From Liolophura sinensis (Eukaryota; Mollusca; Polyplacophora; Chitonida; Chitonidae), in contig NC_088303.1 of NCBI RefSeq assembly GCF_032854445.1, positions 16,687,501-16,751,500 on the forward strand: 64,000 nucleotides of DNA, given 5' to 3'. Below, one piece after another: positions 1-10,479 of the stretch; within the stretch, counting starts at the first letter, position 1, and each line of letters starts with the position of its first letter. The position numbers and the translations under genes are program-made. Below the pieces are notes generated by a model. It searched no databases. It was not told the DNA's origin and saw only the letters and a program-made list of their open reading frames with translations.

Positions 1-97
1 ACGCGGTTAGCTCCTCTGGATCTGGAAGATGAGAATCTGCCTCAGAAGTCAACTTATCGTTTGTAATCGCAGCTTCATCTGCCGATAAACCATCCAT
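1..97 (-). CDS. N-terminus of an unidentified protein, cut by the window edge
   Basis: A minus-strand frame starts at an ATG at 97-95 and stays open to base 1, giving 32 codons. It begins MDGLSADEAAITNDK and later contains DPEEL. The product start is acidic, hydrophilic and low in hydrophobic residues, as in disordered N-termini of intracellular proteins. The start lies in a strong context (A at -3, G at +4) directly after nine A bases. An in-frame TGA about 50 bases upstream makes this the first possible ATG of the frame. An overlapping frame (49-261, beginning MTVQRDLTYW, with a Q-rich tract) ends at a TGA inside this region. One extra base in the A run would join that frame to this one, so a homopolymer error or a longer N-terminus is possible. 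No domain can be recognised and no function is assigned. Coding status is inferred from composition, context and the E-box cluster behind it. Confidence 0.5.
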   Translation of the reverse strand, partial: MDGLSADEAAITNDKLTSEADSHLPDPEELTA

Positions 98-285
98 TTT
101 TTTTTTCGTTGTGGTTGCTGTTGTTGCGGTTGACGTTCGAATACCTCAACACTTCTGGTACCTGCTAATTTAACACTTTTGGGAGCACAGAGCTCTCCGA
201 GAAGACGTTGTTTTCTGTTTTTCAGATCATGCCAGTATGTCAGATCCCTTTGTACAGTCATCCGATCTACGAGCCTTTACACTGA
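98..285 (-). other. Probable 5' leader, or extra N-terminal coding sequence, of the gene at 1-97
   Basis: This stretch is either leader sequence or coding in a different frame. It holds the ATG at 261-259 of a 70-codon frame (LTYWHDLKNRKQRLL, then QPQQQQPQRKKK), which reads much like real protein. Two possible minus-strand splice acceptors lie at its upstream side. One is TTTGTGCAG, giving an exon start at 285. The other is GTAAAG, giving an exon start at 274. Using 274, the frame would be open into MTVQRD. Which reading is real cannot be decided here; the frame could also be an upstream ORF. Confidence 0.35.
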
Positions 286-480
286 CTGCACAAACTAGTA
301 CAAAATAAGATGAATTGACCAAACCTCGCGTGCTCTTTGACAAGCACGTGGAATGTTATGCTCGTTCTAAAAATAGCAGTCATAGATGTAGGTCACATGA
401 CCACGTGCTGACTTCTACTGTTTGGTTTGTTTCTATCTGCTTTCCATGACACCAAAGCAAATGAAACGAATCAACGTTTA
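286..480 (-). promoter_or_regulatory. Promoter-like region with an E-box cluster
   Basis: Two perfect CACGTG E-boxes lie at 345-350 and 402-407. Directly against the second is an inverted repeat of nuclear-receptor half-sites, AGGTCA-CA-TGACC (390-402), whose middle also contains a CACATG E-box. bHLH-zipper factors of the USF/MITF/TFEB/MYC type bind CACGTG, and nuclear receptors bind AGGTCA half-sites. The cluster sits 250-310 bases upstream of the ATG at 97 on the minus strand, as expected for a proximal promoter. No TATA box is evident. The sites are directly visible; their use is inferred. Confidence 0.4.
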
Positions 481-576
481 CCCGTGTTGGATAATTTCAT
501 AAATATTAGACAAATTTAAATGCAAGTCGACAAAAATTTCAAAATAAAGACATTTAGAATTTTGATCCAAGACTAG

Positions 577-578
<2 letters not shown>

Positions 579-656
<78 letters not shown>
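579..656. repeat. (TA)39 microsatellite
   Basis: An uninterrupted run of 39 TA dinucleotides. It produces spurious poly-YI open frames on both strands. Perfect TA tracts of this length are normally very variable in length and can extrude a cruciform. Confidence 0.97.
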
Positions 657-658
<2 letters not shown>

Positions 659-1162
659 CCTTTTAATGTGTAGCCCAAAGCCAATCTGGTCGTTCCTACC
701 GTAACGCCCAGCTTCGATCATATAGAATTCCACGCAGAGAATTTCAAAAAAAAAAACGGCTCGCACCCTACATTATTATTAGATTTCGCCCCAAATGTAA
801 TATGTCCAAGCCAGCATTGGTAAACCATCTTTCAACGTTAATCCAGTCCTCTAAACTTTCGAAACGGACAACTCAACATTCTCTGTAAGTACATGCCTGT
901 AAACAGAATGTTGGGTGGGATACAATTTTTGCGGCCCATCACCCTGAAGGGAAAAATTCTTGAGTATATAGATTAAACAACAAGTAAATGTATAATATTA
1001 CTTTATCATATGTTCATTTGGTTTTGTGCATATGTGGAGACTTTTTGTGCATAAGTGCATATGATATATTTATTTATGGATGCTCTTGTTTTCTTTCCCT
1101 GCCAATTGATAAGGAAAGAAAGGAAGAACGTCCATAAATAAAATGTCTCATCACGATTTACC
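657..1162. other. AT-rich spacer or possible intron upstream of the gene at 1-97
   Basis: No gene is supported. It holds an 11-base A run at 746-756. If the candidate exon at 1163-1397 is real, this stretch belongs to the intron separating it from the coding start. Confidence 0.4.
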
Positions 1163-1397
1163 TCCCTTCGACTGCAATAACCGATTCCAAGGTACATCCG
1201 GGTACTTCGTATGATTTTCGCGCTGAGATCCACACGTGAGTACAACAACAGCAGTAGAGATGCGCGGTTGACAGAAGATGCAGTGTAGGCTTCGTGACTT
1301 CAATCTTCATTTTACTCTCCGGTAATGTTTCATCAGCAGCAAATATTATATTTGATAAAAAAGCTGGATTGCAACAGCTGACTTGGCAGGCTGGCAC
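1163..1397 (-). other. Candidate upstream exon of the minus-strand gene
   Basis: On the minus strand a frame open over this interval ends at GGGAG|GTAAAT (GT at 1161-1160), a good splice donor. Joining it to the acceptor AAAG|GC with exon start at 274 keeps the reading frame into the MTVQRD frame at 261. The product is cysteine-rich in its middle (YCCCCTHVW) and resembles no family known to me. A fourth CACGTG E-box lies inside it at 1233-1238. The donor and frame match are visible; that they are used is a guess. Confidence 0.22.
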
Positions 1398-1642
1398 AGA
1401 TTTGCAAGAGTTTAAGAACTGAAGAAGTGTGGGACGTGAGCATTATGGTTTCCAGTACATGTCATATACCCCATTACATGTATCTTCTATCATATGCAGT
1501 TGTTGTAGCATGGCGATGTCGTTCCTTCAGTTTCAAACAGACCAATTTCTTTTTTTTGTGAAAATTTCTTTTTGTCCTTTAGTAACATGGAAACTGGAAT
1601 CCAAACAGACATTAATTCACAAAATTCACTAACTGACGTCCA

Positions 1643-1771
1643 GGGGCCAGTTTCATGAAGCATACTTAGTGTCAAGTTGCCCTGAGCTAAGTGCATTTTA
1701 TATCTCAACAACACATGTCATCATGGTAGTTAAGGGCAAACTTATCTAAATTAGCCTTATAAAACCAGCCC
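1643..1771. mobile_element. Degenerate inverted-repeat (MITE-like) element
   Basis: It starts GGGGCCAGTTTCATGAAG and ends CCTTATAAAACCAGCCC, which are imperfect inverted copies of each other. The left end nearly equals that of the clearer element at 13525-13671, suggesting one family. It has no coding capacity. A target duplication is not clear. Confidence 0.45.
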
Positions 1772-3864
1772 AAGACCTCCAACTTAAAAGATATATTCAC
1801 GATTCACCTGCAAATTTTGAAGTAGTGGAGTATGACATGTATAACCCTAGTGAGTACCACAGCATCCTATATTTCCTGAGGCCTGGTCATGTTTGATAAG
1901 GTGTACTTCCTATATATAAGTTAAAAGCCCCACCAATTTCAAAAATAAAGCATTTCTTCATTGGTTTTACACTGATCTGTACTTGGTGGTGTCCTGCGAG
2001 TTTCACCGGTACAATTGTTTGTCAGATATATTAACAGTTTGGACTTACAAGTATTTCTATCACATGGACAGCTCATAGACTGGTTGATCCACTGGACACA
2101 GTGCCAGTATTCTGTTTTGGCTATTCTATCCCATATAACACGGCCTATGTCATGTTATGGGATAGAATAGGACACCACAAAGTAAAGAGCAGAGTACAGT
2201 GAACAGAGAAATGGTTTAATTATTTCTAAAATTTGTGGCACTTTATCTGACATTGTCCTTCACATGTGTGACCATCATAGTTAGGTCATATATACAGTCT
2301 GTGTTTACATGTATATACTTTCAGGATAGTTTAAGAACATGAAAATTCGTGTGAGTCTAGAGGAATGATGAAGGAACAGTCTAAGCCAAATTCTAAGACA
2401 AACAGTTAACTTTTTGGCACCAACTTTCAAATGCCTGTATTCCCGAAATTTAATTTCATTCAAAGTGAAAAGTTGAAATGGATTTGTTGCGGCTGAACTC
2501 CTTCATATATTATATATATGTACATGTATATCAGAGATTGACTACAAGGACACGGGGGCCACCGATGTATAAGTGAATTATTCTTGAATACGGAATAAAA
2601 TGCTGATCAGATAAGGGAAAGAATCAAGACGAATCAAGTCCCATGCAAACCTTACGTATGTACAGTTTATTGGCAGGTGAGGGTGCTTACAAACATCCAT
2701 TCCTGTATCAGTATATTGTGAAGGAGGGTAACAATATTTGTTCTAGGAGGACATGATTCATTTTATATCTATTTTAGAGGTCTGCTAACACGGAAGAAGT
2801 AGAACTGAAATGTGTTAATTTCAGGGAATTTGAATCTCTCTTTTACCATCAAAGTTCTGGGTATTTCGATAGTGCAGGAATGATGAACAAACTTTTGAAT
2901 ATAGATCCGTATTTAAATGGACTGAGTTGGGCACGGTGTAGAGACCAGGGCCCACTTTTGAAAAACTTTGTAAATCAATTTTTCTTACCTTTTCTCTTAA
3001 CTTTTATCACCTTATGGTACAATAATTCAGACAACATCTTTAATGAAAAAAAATTAGCAGAAATATGAGTTATGAAGTTGTTTGTACCGTATTTTACCTT
3101 TATTACAGACCATCGGTGTAGGTACTGATGAGCAGCTCCTGGTGTACTATGGATGTGGGAGAACTCTGGATGTAGATCTATATCTTCAGTTTTTGTACGT
3201 CCGGCAGTGTTTTTCATAGCTTCATCACTCAAGAAGAAGGTAGGCTTGACCTGGGTTTTGTTTTATGTTTATTTGTCCATATATATATATATGTCACAGA
3301 TGTAAAACTTTGTATGCATATGGTTAAACAGTTGCTTACCTACTGACAGGTGAAATTGAAAATGAGTTCCTTTTGGACTGCCTTAAATTTCAGCACTGTT
3401 CACAGAGGAGGGATTGATGCTGTTCGGAGGATACCCTCTTTCTGACCACTTGCATATAAAATGTTCAGCAAACATGTTGCCTGGCAGCTATTCAGTTGTA
3501 AATTTTCTGTCAGTTTGGGTGGTAGGGTATTGTTATCATGTCCACTAGCATTTATAGAGGTCCAGATGTTACAAATCAAAATTAATTTCACAACTTCACT
3601 AGATAACAGTTGGCTAATCGTAATAAGATTAAATGTACATGTTCAGTGATTGTAACTCTAATTTTGAGAAGAAAAAAACATTGCTACTTATTGCAATGAA
3701 AATATAAAGAATATAAATATGTGTTACATTTGCCACAGGTTTGTGTCCTTTCATAAAGCTTTGTGAAGTAGTTCATCTAATTGAGAGTAAGACAGACATT
3801 GAAAACTAAATGTAGCTTACATGTACTTAGTGTCCACCTTATTTCCCTCTCCTCCACAAAGGAA
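1772..3864. other. Spacer with one strong hairpin
   Basis: No coding exon could be supported. It contains the hairpin at 2121-2170, an AT-rich palindromic patch at about 2504-2532 and a short (TA)n at 3280-3291. Open frames at 2880-3068, 2975-3232 and 3400-3649 are short, overlap each other on opposite strands and lack splice or protein character. Confidence 0.5.
2121..2170. repeat. Inverted repeat / hairpin
   Basis: The arm CTATTCTATCCCATATAAC (2121-2139) is followed after a 14-base loop by GTTATGGGATAGAATAG (2154-2170). The arms pair over 17 bases with only a two-base TA bulge. It may be the relic of a small inverted-repeat transposon or a structured RNA segment. Confidence 0.75.
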
Positions 3865-4005
3865 GGAAGTGGGAAGGCCTGGCAGCAAGCGGCGGATGGT
3901 CGTGGGTTTCCCCCAGGCTCTGCCTGGATTCCTCCCCCCATAATGCTGCCCGCTGTTCTATAAGTACAATATATTTTTGAGTTACACTAATCAAATAAAT
4001 AAAAC
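3865..4005 (+). mobile_element. SINE family A, 3' part, diverged
   Basis: It matches the shared 3' region of family A (GGGAAGGCCTGGCAGC, CGTGGGTTTCCCCC, CATAATGCTG, then a TCAAATAAATAAAA tail). The TTCTTGAGTA block is degraded to TTTTTGAGTT. The tRNA-like head is missing, so this is a 5'-truncated old copy. Confidence 0.8.
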
Positions 4006-5162
4006 AAAGGAAGGAGGAAATCTCCCACGTTTATTGTCCTATGTTCATGTCACCCTTTTCACCTTGACAACACATAATCTTGTAAACTGCATTGAAACCG
4101 TATATGTGGAATCTTCCAGTGTGTTCCTAATTTGCATATTGTACATAAACATGCTTAGTATGCCCATTTTTATAATGCGATTTATCAGTGGCCATTACTA
4201 AGTAGGATACCAATTAAGGTTTCTTACATAACAATAATGTCTGTGGTGTTCATGGTGGAGTCTCAACAGCAACCTCAGTTGTAAACCTTTGATGATTTAA
4301 TGGCTGTAATGATACACAGGCTGCCCAGGTCACCACTGTGGCACTACAAGCACTACAAATCAGAAATCATTTCCAACTACAGATTAACATATCCTGGAAA
4401 TACCTGTCGATTACCTGTAGGACAGTCATTACCTCTGCTTTAAGAGTAGGTACACTAATGGCCTAGCAGCACTCTAAAAACCAATTTAGATCTATGTGTA
4501 AATGTGCAAAGATGCTTGTGACAGGTATGATTGGTGTGGCAGATGCTGATTACTACACTCTGGATTTACCAGTATCTGTCATGTCCATCAGTTGTAGATG
4601 TATAAGTGAGACACCATTGTATGGAGTGAGGTGTATTTCCTTACCATTATCACTTAGGTCCGGTAGAAATTTAATGTACATTTTCATTTCAGCTTCACCA
4701 TTTAAAGTTTCACCATTTAAACCCAACATGAAAGCAAACATCAAAAGTCAGGAACATCAAAACTCTGCTGCTGACTGAGATGCTTTTTAATTGATGACTC
4801 AGTGGAATTTCATATTTGTAGAATTGATTGACTGATGGATTGGTATTCAGAGTAACATCTGTTTGTAAAACAACGGTCAGTGCGTGGAGTAACCACCAGC
4901 CTTTAGCAACTGACAAACTTTCCTATGTGTATATATGTGTTAGTGACAGACAATCTGTCTTGCCAGGTCAGACGTATTTCATACATGCACATGTAGAAAA
5001 ATCTTGTTTTGAGCCTGTAACATACAAGGTTCCAGGTATGACTTAATTGACCGATGTACATGCAGTTGATGCAGTGTGATGCTAAGAGTAAATTATAACT
5101 GACTTTTTATGACAAAGTGTGAATAAAACTTTAATTGCATCTTTAGTTGAGTGAACAGTATC
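4006..5162. other. Spacer with an unconvincing 94-codon frame
   Basis: A plus-strand ATG frame at 4494-4778 (starting MCKCAKMLV) is the longest here. It overlaps a minus-strand frame of similar length and shows no domain. Nothing else was recognised. Confidence 0.4.
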
Positions 5163-5493
5163 CTCAGATATTACTGTCCGCTCCGGAAGCGGTAGATCCA
5201 GGGTCAATCCTGGATTGAGTCACACCTAAGACCTTAAAAGAGGAAGTTGTAACTTCGTCGCTCGGCGGTCAGCATGAAGCAGATAGTGCAACAACTGGTT
5301 GACCTGTATCAGTATAATGGCTTGGGTGGGGCGGTTAACTTGCCTTTGGTAAGGCGTCTCAGTGAAGCAGCACTAGATAAAACAACGGTGGAAATCCGTC
5401 CTGCATCAAGGAGGCACATTACATGCACTCTAAGCATTCCTTCGTCATCATATGACTGAAAAATTGTTAAGCATGAGGCTCAGATATTACTGT
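5163..5493 (+). mobile_element. Second SINE family (family B), complete, with perfect 15-bp target duplication
   Basis: The element spans 5178-5478 (301 bases) and is bounded by identical 15-base copies of CTCAGATATTACTGT at 5163-5177 and 5479-5493. That is the mark of LINE-driven retroposition. The head (CCGCTCCGGAAGCGGTAGAT, then GGGTCAATCC at 5211-5220) resembles a tRNA B box. The body includes CTCGGCGGTCAGCATGAAG and AAGGAGGCACATTACATGCA, and the 3' end is ATGACTGAAAAATTGTTAAG. A 61-codon frame inside it is incidental. I recall similar sequences from molluscs but cannot name the family. The intact target duplication suggests a fairly young insertion. Confidence 0.85.
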
Positions 5494-6816
5494 AGTTCAT
5501 TATTTTGTTAGGAGTTGTTTAATTCCTCACAAAGGTATTGATCATCAGAAAGTTTATCTTCACGTATATTCATGTTTTAAAGGAGCTATACCTGAGATTT
5601 TGGACAAAAAATCAATATTAGGTAATCAAAGCAAATTTTTGCAAATTATTGCCTTTTAAAAAAAATTTAAAAGTTGTTCTATTGATAGTGTTATATAATA
5701 ATTCTAAACTTTCAAAAAGCGGCCACTCAAGTGATGAATTTTAAGAACTTCAATATAGGAACACATGCACAGACAACGCTGGTATTTTATTCAAGGTTAT
5801 TATTTGGGCTTTTCTAAAACAGTAGCAAAACGTCGATTGGATTTGCGCTGATCCATTTTTTGACTGAAATCTCCGATATTGCCTCTTTGAATTTTTGAAA
5901 CCTAATGCCCTATGAAAGTTATAACAATTAAACTTGAAGATCATGTACATGCATCTCATCCAAAGTGTGATCTTTTAAGCTATTTGTTGACCACAACTAT
6001 TAACGAATATGTAATTTCCCTACTGTTTTCATCTTTCATGACCCAAGAGTATGGACAAGATGTCCTTACCCTTACTGTTGAGGTGTTTTCCCCTTTAGCT
6101 GGGTGCTCATGTAGTGATTGTGAGACTAGACTTACCATGATGTAGGTATTCACTCAGAGGGACTCTTGTGGACTAGGGCTGTATAAATATGACTGTATTC
6201 TCACAACATGTCAGGAGAACTAGAAACAATCTTGTCTACATGTGGACCAGCAGCTAGTCTGTATAATGTTGTTCATCCCACTGTTTGTCTGCCTGTATTA
6301 TATTGTGGAGCTGACCCATTCTACTGTCAGATTTAATGTTGTCAAATGGTGATATAAATCAATGTTAATGCAAGTTACAGTTTTAAGCAAGTTATAGTGT
6401 ATAACTGTAATTACTGTCATTCACTTTGGTGTACACAGAAATTAAGATAGAGCATCCATTTGCAGCTGGATAAATCTATACTCTACTGGGCCACTATTAA
6501 AAATACGTTTATTTGGGGGTAACTCAACCTACTCTCTAGAAATGGGCTCTACTCTAAAGCTTATTTTTTTATATAAATAGGTTACCCTACTGACTGACCC
6601 CAATTTTTTTTTTTTTTTTTGATAAGATTGGGTTACCCCCTACAAAGAATTTTTTAATGATGACCCAGCTCCTGTTAAATTACATGCCGTCATGAGCTCT
6701 GGCACAGAAGACTAAAATATGCGGAAATTTTCATTGACATCAACTTAGATAAGACATCCACTTAGATCAGATATTGATGAATCCATTTGATTCTGATTTA
6801 TACATTGTCTTATGTA
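5494..6816. other. AT-rich spacer with a T17 run
   Basis: It contains a T17 run at 6604-6620. Three GGTTACCC-like stretches lie near 6518 (GGGGGTAACTCAACC), 6580 and 6634, the last two flanking the T run. No gene or named element was seen. Confidence 0.4.
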
Positions 6817-7025
6817 CCTCCATGGCCAAGTGGCTAGCGTGCTAGTTCAAAACATGATCAAGAATCTTTGATCAGTGTGGTCGCCACAAGTTCACGTTTA
6901 GGTGGCATCTACATGGGTCGAGAGGTTTTTTTCGGGTTTCCCCAGTTTTCTTTTATTATAATGCTGCTCACCGTTGTATAAGTGAAATAATTTTGACTAC
7001 AGCGTAAAACACAAATGAAATAAAA
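6817..7025 (+). mobile_element. SINE family A, near full length, diverged
   Basis: It begins CCTCCATGGCCAAGTGGCTA, a tRNA A-box-like head, and ends with GTATAAGTGAAATAATTTTG, AGCGTAAAACAC and AAATGAAATAAAA. The middle differs strongly from the consensus: B-box region CAAGTTCACGTTTAGG, and a short palindromic GATCAAGAATCTTTGATC. No clear target duplication was found, so it is an older copy. Confidence 0.75.
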
Positions 7026-7498
7026 GTGTACAAGCTCTTTAGTATCGAGCAGTTTTCTCAGCAATAGTAATTATGTAGTGGACTGGCTGGATCAGATAGA
7101 TAATTAGCTGTATTTATCAGACGATTAAGTCATGATGGAGCCTGTACATACCTGACGAAGTGCAGCAGTTTGCGCTGGCCGCTCCAGTTGCAGAACCTAA
7201 TGTTGTCATGGAAGTTAAAACTTTTAGAATAAGCCTTTAAACATCAATCACAACAAAAAATATAAACATATAATAGTGTAAATAATTATATTGTTACAAA
7301 TGCTGCAGAGTGAAGTAACATGTGCATTAGTGTACAGGTTTATGATGAAATGTCAACCAATATGTGATCTGTTTGTGTCTTGTAGTTTTCTTAGTTATTC
7401 AGAGTGCATAAATTGTGTAAATATTGTCAGAAAAGACAGAGGTAAACCATTTATCTGTGATACAGTTTTATTATTGATTTTTATTTATATTTACACTC
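7026..7498. other. Spacer, nothing recognised
   Basis: A plus frame at 7291-7560 runs into the SINE fragment that follows and shows no protein family character. Confidence 0.4.
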
Positions 7499-7557
7499 AC
7501 ATGAGAGCCGCCAGCAATATGATAGGAGGAAACTGGGCCGAGGCTGGGCCGGGAGAG
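7499..7557 (-). mobile_element. SINE family A fragment, reverse orientation
   Basis: Read on the minus strand it gives CCCGGCCCAGCCTCGGCCCA, TTTCCTCCTATCATATTGCT and GGCGGC. This corresponds to the internal segment around CCCACCATAATGCTGGCCGC of the family. Both ends are missing. Confidence 0.6.
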
Positions 7558-9334
7558 TAGTGCTTTTTAACATGCAGGTAGTCATAATCATGTAATAATT
7601 TTGTTACATAATGATTAATTGTGTAACAAAATCCAGAAGTATACAGCATAGTTTTAATAACTGAAAGATGCATGTAGTTATGTATATACATGTAGTAATA
7701 CTGTAGTTATAGGTCTTTGATGGAATCAGTAGCTGTACTGTTTTCTTTCAAAACCTTCCATGGGAAAGAAGGCTGTTGAATTAATCAAGCTCGTGGAACC
7801 GCTAATGCTGATGCACCAAACAGTCAGATAGATATTAGCAGCAATTTCCCCTACTGCTACTCTTTCCACTCGTCAGTTGTCAAGTGCCACTTTACCTTAC
7901 AGAGAGGTGTTGAGAAGCCATGTTTATCCACTGGCCCAATGCCATTTGTCAGCCTGACAGCCAGAGAGTGAACCGCTGATACAGGGCTGCTGATAGGTCC
8001 ACCCAGTTGTCACAAGACATACATTACCATTGGTCAGAAAATCAGCATTTTTTTGTTTTTGTTTTTTTTGTTTTTTGGACCAGCTCCCTTTCATTGTATC
8101 AATTCACAGCAAATACCCGAAAAAAACCATGAACTTCATCAATAACTTGCCTAGTTTTCTTATTTCTGAGAGTTCTTTTACATTTAGAAAGGTGTTTTTT
8201 GAGGTTGGCTTTGATGATATTCTGCTGCAAAATTGTAAGTTTCATCACCAAAAATAATATTTTGCAACATTTAATTGCCTCTAAAAATGAACTATTGTGG
8301 GCAAAATTTTAGGTCTTTTAGGGTAGTTTTGGTGAAACTTAGATGGTATTTGTAAAGCAATAGTCACATTAAACCTCAGATAAAAAAAAACGTGTAAAAC
8401 TCATATCTCTATGTCCCTGACTGTATTATTATAAATCCAAGAAGAAGACAAATAAAACTTTGCTGTGGAAAAGAGAGTAGCTTGATTTTGTAAAGAAGGA
8501 GAAAGCTGTGATGCATGTATCTATTTTCCCATACACTGGCATCAGTGCGTTCTTTTAAGTCTTCTAGTATCGATGTTAAGAGTATGATCCAAATTTATTT
8601 CCCATTGTTTGCGCGAGTCACATGCATCCGATCACAAGGCTTTCTCGGATCTTCTAGTGATTTTTGATATTAGTGGACATATTATTTGTAACAGTAGTAA
8701 AAACTGTTTTAGTCCCTGCACCTAATTGTGGGTGTATATCTATGCACTTTCAGGCTTGGAGACAGATTGTTATATTGGCATAGAGAAGGAACTAAATAAA
8801 AATCAGTTGATTGACACCTACTGATATTTTAATGGTGGCACCACAGTTCTTTATTTTCGGCTTGCCAGGGTGTTTTTGCTGCAATAATGATGAGAGCAGA
8901 GAAAAAACACCTGTGATTTGGTTCATTAAATGGAATTCACAAGATGAGACATTTGGCAATCCTCTTTTGTTTTCTCAGACTGGTGATTAAGGAGCAGTGC
9001 AATGTCAAGCTCTGTCAACAGACATGGTTATACAGATGTATTGGCGATGTCTGAAAAACTGTTGATATATGTCTGAAAATTTGCTTTCTTAAACCTAGTT
9101 TTACTATTGTATTCTTATAATTCTAGTCAAATAATGATTTTTCAAGATTATGCATCGGCTCCACTCGAAGCATTGATGCTTGTTTCAATTGGTCTTGCGT
9201 GGAGGTTGAAGCTACAAGAGACCAATCAGTCAACCTCTAAATCTTTTAATCTTACAATGAAATCGGGCGTCATGGAAAGTCGCAATGGACCTGTTTATGC
9301 AGCTGTATCAGAATATAGTTGGATTCTTCAGTGG
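7558..9334. other. Spacer with poly-T/TG patch and nested inverted repeats
   Basis: It holds a T-rich patch at 8047-8079. At 9155-9240 nested inverted repeats occur: GAAGCATTGATGCTTG forms a small hairpin, ATTGGTCTTG pairs with AAGAGACCAAT, and GAGGTTGA pairs with TCAACCTC. This could be a relic of a small transposon. No exon is supported. Confidence 0.4.
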
Positions 9335-9573
9335 TCTGGAATTAATTTATTTATTTGATTGGTGTTTTATGATGGCGGCCAGTATTATGGGAGAGCCCAG
9401 GGGAAGCCTACGAAATCTGCAGTTGCTGGCAGACCTTCCCACATACGGCCGGAGAGGAAGACAGCATAAGCTGGACTTGAACTCACCGGGAATGCATGTG
9501 TGAGAAGTTCTTGGGTCATTACGGCGCACTGGCACGCTAAGCATGGAGGCCACGAAGGCCCTAGCTCTGGAAT
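9335..9573 (-). mobile_element. SINE family A, reverse orientation, with two internal deletions
   Basis: The body is 9343-9565, flanked by TCTGGAAT at 9335-9342 and 9566-9573 (8-base target duplication). From the plus side it shows TTTATTTATTTGATTGGTG, then GATGGCGGCCAGTATTATGG, then GGTCATTACGGCG and ATGGAGGCC. Compared with the copy at 36006, about 28 bases holding the TTCTTGAGTA block are missing, as are about 11 bases spanning the A box. It could no longer be transcribed by Pol III in the usual way. Confidence 0.85.
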
Positions 9574-9625
9574 AAATGAAAGATTTATTATTGGCAATAT
9601 TGTGCTGTTGGTAGCAAATATTTTA

Positions 9626-10262
9626 GTGTTAAGAAGAGATCAAGCCTGTTAGGGAGAAAGATCAAGCCTGTGTTAAGGAGAGATCAGGCCTGTGTTCAGG
9701 AGAGAGATCAAGCCTGTGTTAAGGAGAGATCAAGCTGGTGTTAAGGAGAGATCCAGCCTGTGTTCGGGAGAAAGATCAAGCCTGTGTTAAGGAGAGATCA
9801 AGCCTGTGTTCAGGAAAGAGATCAGGCCTGTGTTAAGGAGAGATCAAGCCTGTGTTCAGGAAAGAAATCAGGCCTGTGTTAAGGAGAGATCAAGCCTGTG
9901 TTAAGGAGAGATCAGGCCTGTGTTCAGGAGAGAGATCAAGCCTGTGTTAAGGAGAGATCAAGCCTGTGTTCAGGAGAGAGATCAAACCTGTGTTAACGAG
10001 AGATCAAGCCTTTGTTCAGGAGAGATCAAGCCAGTATTAAGGAGAGATCAAGCCTGTGTTCAGGAGAGATCAAGCCTGTGTTAAGGAGAGAGATCAAGCC
10101 TGTGTTAAGGAGAGATCAAGCCTGTGTTAAGGAGAGATCAAGCCTGTGTTAAGGAGAGATCAAACCTGTGTTAAGGAGAGAGATCAAGCCTGTGTTAAGG
10201 AGAGATCAACCTGTGCTAAGGAGAGAGATCAAGCCTGTGTTAAGGAGAGATCAAACCTGTGC
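9626..10262. repeat. Minisatellite, 28 units of 22-24 bp
   Basis: Units follow GATCAAGCCTGTGTTAAGGA plus GA (22 bases) or GATCAAGCCTGTGTTCAGGA plus GAGA (24 bases). In the left two thirds the two forms tend to alternate, giving an approximate 46-base higher-order unit. The right third is mostly the 22-base form. I counted 28 units. Confidence 0.97.
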
Positions 10263-10479
10263 TTAAGATTTGCCAACCTCCTGTAATATGGCATTGAAAA
10301 TCTCAAGATTTCTAAAATCAGCAAACCAAGTTTTTAGTTATTCAGTATTCAGAAGTCTCTATTGATTCCCAGTACTTGCATTTGCTAAATGATCACCAAC
10401 TTCAATTGTACTGTGTTTTGCACCTCGTCAGGATATGCAGATACAATATTTGTAAGGGATACATAAGACATAATTGAGG

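Noticed and set aside
478-766. Tyr/Ile-repeat frames
   Set aside because: Translation of the (TA)39 tract.
9626-10262. CRISPR-like array
   Set aside because: Units are directly adjacent with no unique spacers; the genome is eukaryotic. The same holds for the other arrays.
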